NCBI RefSeq assembly: GCF_027484705.1
Contig: NZ_JAIXSL010000015.1
Location: 1 to 64,000, forward strand
Reading direction: 5' to 3'
DNA from: Flavobacterium sp.
GTDB lineage: Bacteria > Bacteroidota > Bacteroidia > Flavobacteriales > Flavobacteriaceae
Length of the DNA: 64,000 nucleotides
Part shown: piece by piece, positions 43,458 through 51,864 of the stretch
Position numbering within the stretch: the stretch's first letter is position 1
Layout of the letters: the number at the start of each line of letters is the position of its first letter
The notes under the pieces: generated by a model
What the model was told of the DNA's origin: nothing
Database searches by the model: none
Seen by the model: the letters and a program-made list of their open reading frames with translations, nothing else
Made by a program: the position numbers and the translations under genes

Positions 43458-44732
43458 ATGAAAATAGCTGTAGTAGGATTAGGATACGTCGGATTGCCCT
43501 TGGCAAGGCTTTTCGCTACCAAATATTCAGTCGTTGGGTTTGATATCAATCAGTCTAGAGTTGATGAATTGAATTCAGGCATCGATAGTACGCTCGAAAT
43601 TGATGCAGCATTGCTAAACTCAGTGTTGTTGAAAAAGCCTACCAATAATGCCGTCGGACTGCTTTGTTCAACACAATTGGAAGATATCAAAGATTGTAAT
43701 TACTATGTGGTTACGGTTCCTACACCCGTCGATAAAAACAACAGACCTGATCTTACGCCTTTATACAAATCGAGCGAAACCGTCGGGAAAGTATTGAAAA
43801 AGGGCGATATCGTGATTTACGAATCTACGGTATATCCCGGAGTTACCGAAGATGAATGTGTGCCTGTTCTTGAGAGAATCAGTGGTTTGAAATTCAATGT
43901 CGATTTCTTTGCGGGCTATTCTCCGGAAAGAATCAATCCGGGCGACAAATTGCATACCGTCGAGAAAATATTAAAAGTCACTGCCGGTTCTACTCCTGAA
44001 ATCGGGATCAAAGTGAACGAACTTTACAAATCAGTCATTACTGCCGGAACCCATTTGGCGCCTACCATAAAAGTGGCCGAAGCGGCGAAAGTCATCGAGA
44101 ATTCCCAAAGGGACATCAACATTGCTTTTGTCAACGAATTGTCTAAAATATTCAATATACTTGGCATCGATACGCATGCAGTTCTGGAAGCCGCTGGAAC
44201 GAAGTGGAATTTTCTTCCTTTCAAACCCGGTTTGGTTGGTGGGCATTGCATAGGCGTTGACCCGTATTATCTAGCGCAAAAAGCACAGGAAATGGGTTAT
44301 CATCCAGAGATTATTTTGGCCGGAAGAAGGCTCAATGACAGTATGGGTGAATATGTAGCTTCGCAAGTCGTGAAACTGATGATCAAAAAAGGGGTCGTGG
44401 TTAATGGCGCGAGGTTATTGATGCTGGGCATTACCTTCAAAGAAAATTGTCCTGATGTACGCAACACCAAAATCGTCGATGTCATTGCAGCCTTGTCAGA
44501 ATACGGTATTGAGGTCATGATTTATGATCCTTGGGCCAACCCTGCGGAAGTAAAACACGAGTACGGATTGACGACTTCAGACAGCCTACCAGACGAAAAA
44601 TTTGATGCTATCGTTTTGGGTGTTGCCCATGATAATTTTAAGAATATTGATTTTACATCCATAAAAAAAGAGCATGCGGTGCTTTATGATGTTAAAGGGA
44701 TATTAGGAGCTATTGCTGACGGTAAGCTATAA
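43458..44732 (+). CDS. UDP-N-acetyl-hexosamine dehydrogenase (WbpO/TviB type)
   Basis: A 424-residue nucleotide-sugar dehydrogenase that oxidises C6 of a UDP-sugar to the uronate in two NAD-dependent steps. NAD-binding [14 protein letters not shown] at the N-terminus; catalytic Cys C264 in [16 protein letters not shown]-terminal UDP-binding domain with [16 protein letters not shown]. The [18 protein letters not shown] motif is typical of the TviB/WbpO branch acting on UDP-GlcNAc or UDP-GalNAc. It lies 21 bases from the epimerase and just before a UDP-glucose-type dehydrogenase, so this locus makes at least two uronic acids. Confidence 0.88.
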   Translation: MKIAVVGLGYVGLPLARLFATKYSVVGFDINQSRVDELNSGIDSTLEIDAALLNSVLLKKPTNNAVGLLCSTQLEDIKDCNYYVVTVPTPVDKNNRPDLTPLYKSSETVGKVLKKGDIVIYESTVYPGVTEDECVPVLERISGLKFNVDFFAGYSPERINPGDKLHTVEKILKVTAGSTPEIGIKVNELYKSVITAGTHLAPTIKVAEAAKVIENSQRDINIAFVNELSKIFNILGIDTHAVLEAAGTKWNFLPFKPGLVGGHCIGVDPYYLAQKAQEMGYHPEIILAGRRLNDSMGEYVASQVVKLMIKKGVVVNGARLLMLGITFKENCPDVRNTKIVDVIAALSEYGIEVMIYDPWANPAEVKHEYGLTTSDSLPDEKFDAIVLGVAHDNFKNIDFTSIKKEHAVLYDVKGILGAIADGKL

Positions 44733-44752
44733 ATAAAATTAAGAAAAATCAC

Positions 44753-46150
44753 ATGAAAATTAATTCTATCTGTTGTATAGGTGCAGGATATGTTGGAGGC
44801 CCAACCATGGCTATGATAGCCCAAAAATGCCCACATATTAAAGTCACCGTAGTGGATCTTAATGTCGAACGCATTGCTGCTTGGAATGATAAGGATGTCA
44901 ATAATATCCCAATTTACGAACCAGGTCTCAGCGATTTGGTCGCTCAAACCAGAGGAAGGAACTTATTTTTCTCCACGGAAGTTGACAAAGCCATTGATGA
45001 GGCCCAGATGATTTTCATTTCCGTCAACACACCTACCAAAACCTATGGTTTGGGAAAAGGAATGGCGGCTGATTTGAAATATATTGAACTTTGTGCCAGA
45101 CAAATCGCAAGTGTCGCAAAAGACAACAAGATTATTGTAGAAAAATCGACTTTGCCGGTCAGAACGGCAGAAGCTATCAAAAATATCCTCGACAATACCG
45201 GAAACGGCGTGCAATTCCAAATCCTGTCGAATCCTGAGTTTCTCGCTGAAGGAACCGCGGTTCAGGATCTTGAAAATCCAGATCGCGTGCTCATTGGCGG
45301 CAATAATTCCGTTGAAGGCAACGAAGCAATCAATGCTTTGGTCGAGGTTTATGCCAATTGGGTTCGCAAAGAAAACATTCTCACGACCAATTTGTGGTCT
45401 TCCGAATTGTCAAAATTAACAGCCAATGCGTTTCTTGCGCAAAGGGTTTCTTCCATCAATGCGTTGTCGGAACTGTGCGAAAAAACAGGCGCTGATGTCA
45501 ATGAAGTAGCTAAAGCCATCGGAATGGACAGCAGAATTGGCTCAAAATTCTTGAAAGCTTCAGTTGGTTTTGGAGGTTCTTGTTTCCAGAAAGATATCTT
45601 GAACTTGGTCTATATCGCCAAATCATACAACCTCCATGAAGTGGCGGATTATTGGGAGCAAGTGGTGATTATGAATGACCATCAGAAAAGAAGGTTTGCA
45701 CATAATATCGTCCATACTTTATACAATACTGTAGCCGATAAAAAAATCGCTTTCCTAGGTTGGGCCTTCAAAAAAGACACCAACGATACGCGTGAATCTG
45801 CAGCCATCAACGTAGCGGATTATCTGTTGCTCGAAAAAGCCAACATTACGGTTTTCGATCCGAAAGTCAGAAAGAAACAGATTATTTCAGATTTGAATTA
45901 CATCAATGAAGTTGAAATTAGCCAACTTGAAAAGACGGTCGAAGTGCAAAATGATCCTTATGAAGCCTGCAAAGATGCGCATGCTATTGCCATTTTAACC
46001 GAATGGGATGAATTCAAATCGTATGATTGGAAACAAATATTTGATGGCATGAAAAAACCTGCTTTTGTCTTTGACGGAAGAAATATACTTGATGCGGACA
46101 AGATGCGTGAAATCGGTTTTATCTTCAGTGCAGTAGGCAGTTCGAAGTAA
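44753..46150 (+). CDS. ugd: UDP-glucose 6-dehydrogenase (eukaryote-like long type)
   Basis: A 465-residue UGDH resembling the animal/plant type: [60 protein letters not shown], and the catalytic C277 in [17 protein letters not shown], followed by [19 protein letters not shown]. It forms UDP-glucuronate from UDP-glucose. It differs strongly from the dehydrogenase just upstream, so they are not duplicates but enzymes with different substrates. A perfect 15-base-pair terminator follows, ending the first polysaccharide transcription unit. Confidence 0.94.
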   Translation: MKINSICCIGAGYVGGPTMAMIAQKCPHIKVTVVDLNVERIAAWNDKDVNNIPIYEPGLSDLVAQTRGRNLFFSTEVDKAIDEAQMIFISVNTPTKTYGLGKGMAADLKYIELCARQIASVAKDNKIIVEKSTLPVRTAEAIKNILDNTGNGVQFQILSNPEFLAEGTAVQDLENPDRVLIGGNNSVEGNEAINALVEVYANWVRKENILTTNLWSSELSKLTANAFLAQRVSSINALSELCEKTGADVNEVAKAIGMDSRIGSKFLKASVGFGGSCFQKDILNLVYIAKSYNLHEVADYWEQVVIMNDHQKRRFAHNIVHTLYNTVADKKIAFLGWAFKKDTNDTRESAAINVADYLLLEKANITVFDPKVRKKQIISDLNYINEVEISQLEKTVEVQNDPYEACKDAHAIAILTEWDEFKSYDWKQIFDGMKKPAFVFDGRNILDADKMREIGFIFSAVGSSK

Positions 46151-46167
46151 TTTTTAAACATTATTTG

Positions 46168-46213
46168 AAGCTGTAAAATCAACGTGCAAGTATTGATTTT
46201 ACAGCTTTTTTTT
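46168..46213 (+). terminator. Very strong terminator splitting the polysaccharide locus
   Basis: AAGCTGTAAAATCAA and TTGATTTTACAGCTT pair perfectly over 15 bases, loop CGTGCAAGTA, then a T tract. It separates the wza-ugd unit from the regulator-antiterminator unit. Confidence 0.92.
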
Positions 46214-46270
46214 ATGTTGAATATTAAATAAATATTATATTTTTAACATTATTTTATAATTCAAATAAAA

Positions 46271-46289
46271 CGAGTACTTTTGTTACTCG
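46271..46289. promoter_or_regulatory. Inverted repeat over a -7 box before the HTH gene (candidate operator)
   Basis: CGAGTA-CTTTTGT-TACTCG is a perfect 6-7-6 inverted repeat. Its left arm and centre contain TACTTTTG (46275-46282), a TAnnTTTG -7 match, 25 bases before the ATG at 46308. A dyad over the promoter of a winged-helix gene suggests autoregulation. Confidence 0.55.
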
Positions 46290-46307
46290 CTATTAATTTG
46301 CCTTTTC

Positions 46308-46814
46308 ATGTTAGAAACCCTCATAACTTCGAAAACAAGACTCAGAATACTCGTTAAATTTTTTATTAACGTTGCCAATAATGGTTATTTAAGAGGATTG
46401 GCCGAAGAACTCAACGAATCCACCAATTCGATTCGCAAAGAATTAAACAACCTTTTGGATGCGGGTTATTTAGAGAAAGAATCCATTCAGAACAAGGTCA
46501 TTTACAAAGCCAACACCAAACACCCGCTATTTTCTATCCTGCAAAAAATTGTTCGCCAGCACATCGGTTTGGATGCTATGGTCGAGATGATTCTGCAGCG
46601 TATGGGTACTGTAGAAAACGTCGTACTTATAGGCGACTATGCGAAAGGAATCGACAGCGGAACCATTGAAGTCGTGCTTGTAGGAAAAGATCTGAATTCA
46701 GAATATATCGAACAGTTGATGGTCAAAATTGAAAAGGAGATCAAGCGCAAGGTCAGTTTTCAAATCACCGACCAACATAATGGGGAAGGCCTGATTATAT
46801 ACGAAGCCACTTAA
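46308..46814 (+). CDS. Winged-helix regulator with nucleotidyltransferase-like C-terminal domain
   Basis: A 168-residue protein. Residues 1-75 form a winged helix (ILVKFFINVANNGYLRGLAE with recognition segment NESTNSIRKELNNLLDAGYL). Residues about 95-165 (VENVVLIGDYAKGIDSGTIE, VVLVGKDLN) recall an MNT-type nucleotidyltransferase fold, but the G-S and D-x-D catalytic motifs are replaced (GDYAKG, no DxD), so it is likely inactive and perhaps ligand-sensing. It lies 9 bases before the NusG-like gene. Genes of this type recur next to UpxY/NusG paralogues in Bacteroidota capsule loci. It probably controls this locus. Confidence 0.75.
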   Translation: MLETLITSKTRLRILVKFFINVANNGYLRGLAEELNESTNSIRKELNNLLDAGYLEKESIQNKVIYKANTKHPLFSILQKIVRQHIGLDAMVEMILQRMGTVENVVLIGDYAKGIDSGTIEVVLVGKDLNSEYIEQLMVKIEKEIKRKVSFQITDQHNGEGLIIYEAT

Positions 46815-46823
46815 ATTTCAGCT

Positions 46824-47294
46824 ATGCCTTGGTATGTAATTTATACAAAACCCAGAAACGAAAAGAAAGTAGCCGAAAGATTGCAACAGATAGGCATTAC
46901 GGTATATTGTCCGATGATTACGATGGTCAAACAATGGTCGGACCGTAAAAAGAAAGTGCAGGTACCATTACTGAACTCTTATGTTTTTGTGAGTTTGGAA
47001 GACAAGGAAAGGGAAAAAGTGTTTGAAGTTAGTGGCGTGGTAAGGTATTTATTCTGGCTCGGAAAACCAGCCATAGTAAGGGATGAAGAAATCAATGCGC
47101 TCAAAGAAGGATTGAAAGACACCATGACTTCGTTTGAAGTCAAAGGTATAAAAGTAGGCGATCTGATGCCGATTCCAAGCGGCCCGTTTCAAGGGAAAGA
47201 AGGAATCATCAAACAGATCAGCAAAAATAGTTTACAGTTGATTCTGACCCAATTGGGCGTTTTAATTACGCTGCATAAGGAAGAAAACAAGTAA
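46824..47294 (+). CDS. NusG-family transcription antiterminator (UpxY/RfaH-like)
   Basis: A 156-residue NusG paralogue. The NGN domain (1 to about 100) begins MPWYVIYTKPRNEKKVAERL with the hallmark YCPMITMVKQWSDRKKKVQV; the KOW domain is near the end (GPFQGKEGIIKQISKNSLQL). It is shorter than housekeeping NusG and sits inside a polysaccharide locus, as do UpxY proteins of Bacteroides, which let polymerase read through the long capsule operon by acting on the 5' leader. It follows the HTH gene and precedes an 86-base leader with two small hairpins before rfbB. Confidence 0.9.
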   Translation: MPWYVIYTKPRNEKKVAERLQQIGITVYCPMITMVKQWSDRKKKVQVPLLNSYVFVSLEDKEREKVFEVSGVVRYLFWLGKPAIVRDEEINALKEGLKDTMTSFEVKGIKVGDLMPIPSGPFQGKEGIIKQISKNSLQLILTQLGVLITLHKEENK

Positions 47295-47322
47295 ACTTAA
47301 ATAATTATAAATGAGATTGTTA

Positions 47323-47355
47323 GTCGCATGATGTGTGACTGATGTGGCGAAGCCG
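47323..47355 (+). promoter_or_regulatory. Two small hairpins in the leader between the antiterminator gene and rfbB
   Basis: AGTCGCA pairs with TGTGACT (one wobble) around TGATG at 47323-47341, followed by GGC-GAA-GCC at 47347-47355. UpxY/RfaH proteins need a leader element; this is the only structured gap next to the UpxY-like gene. A role is inferred, and there is no close match to the enterobacterial ops sequence. Confidence 0.35.
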
Positions 47356-47380
47356 TAGTAAAAATTAAAGTTATTTTAGC

Positions 47381-48427
47381 ATGAGAAAAATACTAATCAC
47401 GGGCGGTGCCGGATTTATCGGTTCGCACGTCCTCAGAAGAATGGTCAAAAATTATCCCGGAGATCAGATTTTTAATCTCGATGCCCTGACGTACGCAGGA
47501 AATTTAGAAAACATAGCTGATATTGAAAACGAACCCAATTACGAGTTCATCAAAGGCGATATTGTCGATGCGGATTTTATCAACAAACTGTTTCAGCAAC
47601 ACCAATTCGACGGCGTCATTCACTTGGCAGCCGAATCACATGTTGACCGTTCGATTACCGATCCTTTGGCTTTCGTGAAAACCAATGTGATTGGCACAAT
47701 GAATTTGTTGAACGCGGCAAAAGAAATCTGGAATCACAACTTTGAAGGAAAAAGATTCTATCATATCAGCACTGACGAAGTCTACGGAACTTTAGGCGCT
47801 ACAGGATTGTTCACCGAAACCACGCCATACGACCCGAATTCCCCATATTCCGCCTCCAAAGCGAGCTCGGATCATTTCGTACGCGCTTATGGCGAAACTT
47901 ACGGATTGCCTTATGTCATCACGAATTGCTCAAACAACTACGGGCCGAACCATTTTCCGGAAAAGTTAATTCCATTATTGATCAATAACATTCTCCAGAA
48001 CAAACCTTTGCCGGTTTATGGTGACGGAAAATATACCCGCGATTGGCTTTTTGTAAAAGACCATGCGGTGGCGATCGACTTGGTTTTTCATCAAGGGAAG
48101 AACCATGAAACCTACAACATCGGCGGTTTCAACGAATGGCAAAACATCGATTTGGTGCGTTTGCTGTGCCAAAAAATGGATGCCAAGTTGGGTAAACCAG
48201 AAGGCACTTCCGAGCAGCTCATCACTTTCGTAAAAGACAGACCCGGACACGATTTACGTTATGCGATCGATGCCAATAAAATCAATAAAGAACTCGGTTG
48301 GAAACCTTCAGTAACTTTTGAAGAAGGCTTGGAGCAAACCATCGATTGGTATTTGGATAACAAAACCTGGCTCGAAAATGTCACAAGCGGCAACTATCAG
48401 AAATATTACGAAAAGCAATACCAATAA
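47381..48427 (+). CDS. rfbB: dTDP-glucose 4,6-dehydratase
   Basis: A 348-residue SDR enzyme that converts dTDP-glucose to dTDP-4-keto-6-deoxyglucose. Motifs: [14 protein letters not shown] (NAD binding), [16 protein letters not shown], the catalytic [23 protein letters not shown] (Y-x3-K) and [18 protein letters not shown]. The product is the substrate of the two FdtA-like isomerases that follow, 11 bases downstream. The thymidylyltransferase rfbA that would supply dTDP-glucose is not in this window. Confidence 0.97.
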   Translation: MRKILITGGAGFIGSHVLRRMVKNYPGDQIFNLDALTYAGNLENIADIENEPNYEFIKGDIVDADFINKLFQQHQFDGVIHLAAESHVDRSITDPLAFVKTNVIGTMNLLNAAKEIWNHNFEGKRFYHISTDEVYGTLGATGLFTETTPYDPNSPYSASKASSDHFVRAYGETYGLPYVITNCSNNYGPNHFPEKLIPLLINNILQNKPLPVYGDGKYTRDWLFVKDHAVAIDLVFHQGKNHETYNIGGFNEWQNIDLVRLLCQKMDAKLGKPEGTSEQLITFVKDRPGHDLRYAIDANKINKELGWKPSVTFEEGLEQTIDWYLDNKTWLENVTSGNYQKYYEKQYQ

Positions 48428-48438
48428 ACCATAACTTC

Positions 48439-48855
48439 ATGGAAACGACGCAAGATTTCACAAAACCGTACCTCATTCACTTACCCAAAATTATGGATGT
48501 GCGCGGCAATTTGTCTTTCCTGCAAAACCAGGATCAGATTCCTTTTGATATCAAGCGCGTCTTCTGGATTTACGATGTTCCGGGCGGCGAAACCCGTGGC
48601 GGCCATGCATACAAAACACAACTAGAAATCATCATTGTCATCAGCGGTAGCATTGATATCATCGTTGTGGATGCCCAAGGCAACGAAACCAAATTTTGCC
48701 TGAACCGTTCGTATTACGGTTTGTACATTCCACCGATGCATTGGCGCCATTTAGAGAATTTTTCGACGAATTCCGTTTCGGTGCACCTGTCGAGTTCGGA
48801 CTTTTCAGAAGCCGATTACATCCGCGATTACCACGAATTCATAGCAAAGCAATAA
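48439..48855 (+). CDS. FdtA/QdtA-like dTDP-4-oxo-6-deoxyhexose 3,4-ketoisomerase (paralogue 1)
   Basis: A 138-residue cupin of the FdtA/WxcM C-terminal family: MDVRGNLSFLQNQDQIPFDI, KRVFWIYDVPGGETRGGHAY, YYGLYIPPMHWRHLENFS and DYIRDYHEFI. The family shifts the keto group from C4 to C3 before amination. The usual active-site H-A-H-K is H56-A-Y58-K here, so the second His is replaced by Tyr. A second family member with both His follows after 3 bases. Either one copy makes a different stereoisomer or the two act together. Confidence 0.83.
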   Translation: METTQDFTKPYLIHLPKIMDVRGNLSFLQNQDQIPFDIKRVFWIYDVPGGETRGGHAYKTQLEIIIVISGSIDIIVVDAQGNETKFCLNRSYYGLYIPPMHWRHLENFSTNSVSVHLSSSDFSEADYIRDYHEFIAKQ

Positions 48856-48858
48856 CTT

Positions 48859-49278
48859 ATGAGAACCTCCACCGTCTTTGATTGCACTATGGTCGAATTG
48901 CCGATCAACCACCAGGCCAACGGAAATCTGACTTCAATTAGCAACAGCGTTGAAGTGCCGTTCGATGTCAAAAGGGTTTATTATCTGTACGACGTTCCCG
49001 GCGGTTTTTCGCGCGGCGGACACGGACATCTGGAATTGCAGCAACTCATCGTAGCGCTCAGCGGAAGTTTCGATATCACGGTTGATGACGGCAAAGTAAA
49101 ACGAACCTTTACGCTTTCGAGACCCAATATGGGATTGTATATGCCGTCAGGTTTGTGGCGTGAATTGGACAATTTTTCAAGCGGCTCAATATGTTTTGTT
49201 TTGGCTTCGATTGAGTATGATGAAAAAGATTATTTCAGGGATTACGATAAATTCACCGCATGGAAATCCTCGAAGTAG
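48859..49278 (+). CDS. FdtA/QdtA-like ketoisomerase (paralogue 2)
   Basis: A 139-residue cupin of the same family as its neighbour: MVELPINHQANGNLTSISNS, KRVYYLYDVPGGFSRGGHGH, MGLYMPSGLWRELDNFSSGS, DYFRDYDKF. Here both His are present (H55-G-H57), but the following Lys is Leu. FdtA products lead to Fuc3NAc and QdtA products to Qui3NAc; which applies cannot be told. Its end overlaps the next gene by 19 bases, indicating tight translational coupling. Confidence 0.83.
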   Translation: MRTSTVFDCTMVELPINHQANGNLTSISNSVEVPFDVKRVYYLYDVPGGFSRGGHGHLELQQLIVALSGSFDITVDDGKVKRTFTLSRPNMGLYMPSGLWRELDNFSSGSICFVLASIEYDEKDYFRDYDKFTAWKSSK

Positions 49279-50195
49279 ACGCAACGCAATACGGAGAATT
49301 ATTTCCAAAACCGTATCACATTTTTAATGCGGCGGCGTTCAACAGCATCAATGCTTACAAATGTGAACAGGTTTTTTATTTGATTTTCAAAGATTCAAAA
49401 GTCCGGCTCGGCATCATTTTCGGTTTGCGCGATAACAAGTTGGTGTCGCCATTTTCTGCGCCTTTCGGAGGTTTTGTAAGTGCAAGCGACGATATCCGTT
49501 TGCAACAAATAGATGCCGCACTTGAAGTTTTGATCACTTGGGCAACGAATAAAAAATTTCAAGGCATGCGCATCGTGTCGCCTTCGTTTTTTTATCATGA
49601 GAATTTCCTCAACAAAATATACAACTGCTTATACAGAAGCGGTTTTGAAAGCCATAACATAGAATTGAACTATCAGTTTCCGACCGCTAAATTCACCGAG
49701 AATTACCAAAATGATATTTGGTATAATGCACGTAAAAACCTAAAACGCGGTTTTCAGGCCAACCTCACTTTTGAGAAATTACCGACCGAAAACGCAAAGC
49801 AAGCTTACGATGTCATTGCCCAAAACAGAAAAGAACGAGGTTTCCCATTGCGCATGACTTGGGAACAAGTTCAGGAAACCATGACTGTGATTACTGCGGA
49901 TTTTTTCATTGTCAAAAAGGAAGCAATTGCAATCGGTGCAGCGGTAGTTTTTCACGTAGCAGACCAAATCGTTCAAGTCATTTATTGGGGCGATTTGCCT
50001 CAGTATTCCGAATACAAAACAATGAATTTCCTATCATACAATATCTTCCAATATTACCAGCAGCAAGGCGTGGCGATGATTGATATCGGCCCGTCAACGG
50101 AAGATTCTGTTCCGAATTACGGCTTGTGCGAGTTCAAGGAAAGCATCGGTTGCGACATCAGTATCAAGACAGAATTTTATAAAAAACTGAATTAA
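49260..50195 (+). CDS. GNAT/FemAB-like acyltransferase
   Basis: A 311-residue protein with two GNAT-like halves, recalling FemAB/CelD-type proteins: an N-terminal half with LGIIFGLRDNKLVSPFSAPF and a C-terminal half with YNARKNLKRGFQANLTFEKL, ADFFIVKKEAIAIGAAVVFH and MIDIGPSTEDSVPNYGLCEF. The last motif resembles peptidoglycan-bridge and lipid-modifying acyltransferases. In this context it may N-acylate the 3-amino-3,6-dideoxyhexose (the job of FdtC/QdtC), although FdtC enzymes have other folds. Overlaps both neighbours (19 bases and 1 base). Acceptor and donor are not established. Confidence 0.65.
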   Translation: MEILEVDATQYGELFPKPYHIFNAAAFNSINAYKCEQVFYLIFKDSKVRLGIIFGLRDNKLVSPFSAPFGGFVSASDDIRLQQIDAALEVLITWATNKKFQGMRIVSPSFFYHENFLNKIYNCLYRSGFESHNIELNYQFPTAKFTENYQNDIWYNARKNLKRGFQANLTFEKLPTENAKQAYDVIAQNRKERGFPLRMTWEQVQETMTVITADFFIVKKEAIAIGAAVVFHVADQIVQVIYWGDLPQYSEYKTMNFLSYNIFQYYQQQGVAMIDIGPSTEDSVPNYGLCEFKESIGCDISIKTEFYKKLN

Positions 50196-51130
50196 TGTTC
50201 GAAGCGAATCCAGATCCTTTTTTGTTGCCGACTTATCGCATCAGCCCTTTCAGGACCGAAGATTTGACGCGCAATGAAACTTTGCCAGAAGACGATTTTG
50301 CGGCGGAATATTTCAACAACCGATTTGGCAAAGGAAACTGGAATTACACGTTCAACGGACGTGAAGCCATTCATCTCGCGCTCGAAAATTACCATTTGCA
50401 ACCCGACGATTTGGTAACGATACTGACGACTTCAGAAAATTTCTACATCAGTTCGTGCGTCACTAAAAGCATCGAAAAGTTTTGCAAATGGAACCGCGAA
50501 ATTGTTCCCGAAACCAAAGTGATTCTGGTCAACCACGAATTCGGTTATCCGCATCCGCAGATGGGACAATTGCTGGCTACAGGATTGCCAATCATTGAAG
50601 ATTGCTGCACCACTTTTTTTAGTCAGGATGAAGCTGGAAAATTAGGTCAATACGGCGATTTTTCCGTCTATAGTTTTCCGAAGTTTTTCCCGATTCAAAT
50701 GGGCGGATTGTTGGTGTCGAATGGAAAATTTCCAGTCAAAGAAAGTCAGGAATTAAGTGGCAATCACACGAGATTCATTCAAAATGTCATATCGCATTTC
50801 CTAAAACAGGAAACAGCAATCTTACAAAAAAGAAAAGAAAATTGGGAATATGGCGTCAATCAATTTTTAAAATTGGGATTCACGACACGCTTTAAAACGT
50901 CAGAAAATATAGTGCCTTCAGCGTTACTTTTAAACAATAAAGGCCTTATTGAAAATTTGAATGCGCTAAAAATATTCCTAAACAACCATGGGATTCAAAA
51001 TAGCGTGTTCTATGGCGAAGACGCGTTTTTTATACCAATCCATCAAAATTTAACCCCAACGGATCTGGATTATTTCAGTTTCGTTTTTTCGATATTTATG
51101 AACCATAACAGCAACGCGGATGTACGATAA
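50195..51130 (+). CDS. DegT/DnrJ/EryC1-like PLP protein, shortened and divergent
   Basis: A 311-residue protein recalling sugar aminotransferases but about 60 residues shorter and poorly conserved. IIEDCCTTFFSQDEAGKLGQ, YGDFSVYSFPKFFPIQMGG and LLVSNG align with the PLP region; K163 falls at the position of the PLP lysine (eight residues before the second Gly of the GG). The usual N-terminal TALH/GTNALR phosphate-binding motif is only weakly matched by FNGREAIHLAL. It starts within the stop of the GNAT gene (TAATG) and overlaps the methyltransferase start by 11 bases. It could be an aminotransferase for an unusual sugar or a non-catalytic partner of the true FdtB at 51865. Confidence 0.6.
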   Translation: MFEANPDPFLLPTYRISPFRTEDLTRNETLPEDDFAAEYFNNRFGKGNWNYTFNGREAIHLALENYHLQPDDLVTILTTSENFYISSCVTKSIEKFCKWNREIVPETKVILVNHEFGYPHPQMGQLLATGLPIIEDCCTTFFSQDEAGKLGQYGDFSVYSFPKFFPIQMGGLLVSNGKFPVKESQELSGNHTRFIQNVISHFLKQETAILQKRKENWEYGVNQFLKLGFTTRFKTSENIVPSALLLNNKGLIENLNALKIFLNNHGIQNSVFYGEDAFFIPIHQNLTPTDLDYFSFVFSIFMNHNSNADVR

Positions 51131-51854
51131 AAATGAGTATCAGATCAAGTATCAAAGTCTCACTTTCGAGGATAAGCTCAGAAAATACAGAATGGAATAT
51201 ATAGTCGATTACCTCAAGACTATCAAATCCGGAAAAATTTTAGAGATCGGTTGCGGCAACGACCCGATTTTTGCGCAGTTCGATGATTATGAAATCATGG
51301 ATATCGTCGAACCGGGAAACCATTTCTACGAATCGACCAAAAACAGAATCGGCGACAATTCCCGAATTTCAATCCAGAATTGTTTCATCGAAGAAGCGAC
51401 TTTGGATTTGAAAAACCAATACGACGTCATTGTCATCGGTGGATTTTTACACGAAATCGACAACCCGCAGGAAGTTTTATCGGTGATCAAAAAAATCGCT
51501 ACCAAAGAAACAATCGTGATTACTTACGTTCCGAACGCCAATTCGTTTCACCGTTTGCTCGCTTTAGAATCAGGTTTGATCCAATCGAATTACGAGTTTT
51601 CTAAAAACGACCAGCTTTTCGGAAGGCAGAATGTGTTCAATCAGGAATCGATTGGTGCTTTGTTCCAAAATGGCGGTTTCGAGGTTTTAAAATCAGACAC
51701 TTATTTCGTAAAACCGTTCACACACGAACAGATGGATGCTTTGTCAACCTTGCCTTCGTTCAGTGAAAAAATCCTAGACGGTTTTTACAAAATGACCAAA
51801 TACATGCCCGATTTAGGTTGCGAAATCTTTTTGTCGGCGCGCTTAAACGCATAA
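51120..51854 (+). CDS. Class I SAM-dependent methyltransferase
   Basis: A 244-residue protein with a standard Rossmann methyltransferase domain: motif [17 protein letters not shown] (about 39-54), an acidic residue in MDIVEPG, motif [22 protein letters not shown], and post-motif [20 protein letters not shown]. The order [13 protein letters not shown] resembles sugar and small-molecule O- or N-methyltransferases. Located between an aminotransferase-like gene and fdtB, it may methylate the amino- or deoxy-sugar or a glycan end. Acceptor unknown. Confidence 0.82.
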   Translation: MYDKNEYQIKYQSLTFEDKLRKYRMEYIVDYLKTIKSGKILEIGCGNDPIFAQFDDYEIMDIVEPGNHFYESTKNRIGDNSRISIQNCFIEEATLDLKNQYDVIVIGGFLHEIDNPQEVLSVIKKIATKETIVITYVPNANSFHRLLALESGLIQSNYEFSKNDQLFGRQNVFNQESIGALFQNGGFEVLKSDTYFVKPFTHEQMDALSTLPSFSEKILDGFYKMTKYMPDLGCEIFLSARLNA

Positions 51855-51864
51855 AAAACTTACA

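Noticed and set aside
44031-44246. Minus-strand frames inside the WbpO-like dehydrogenase
   Set aside because: Shadows of a conserved coding region; no recognisable product.
47341-47365. Match to the RfaH ops/JUMPStart element
   Set aside because: GGCGAAGCCGTAG shares only scattered bases with the ops core; a distinct leader element is more likely, if any.
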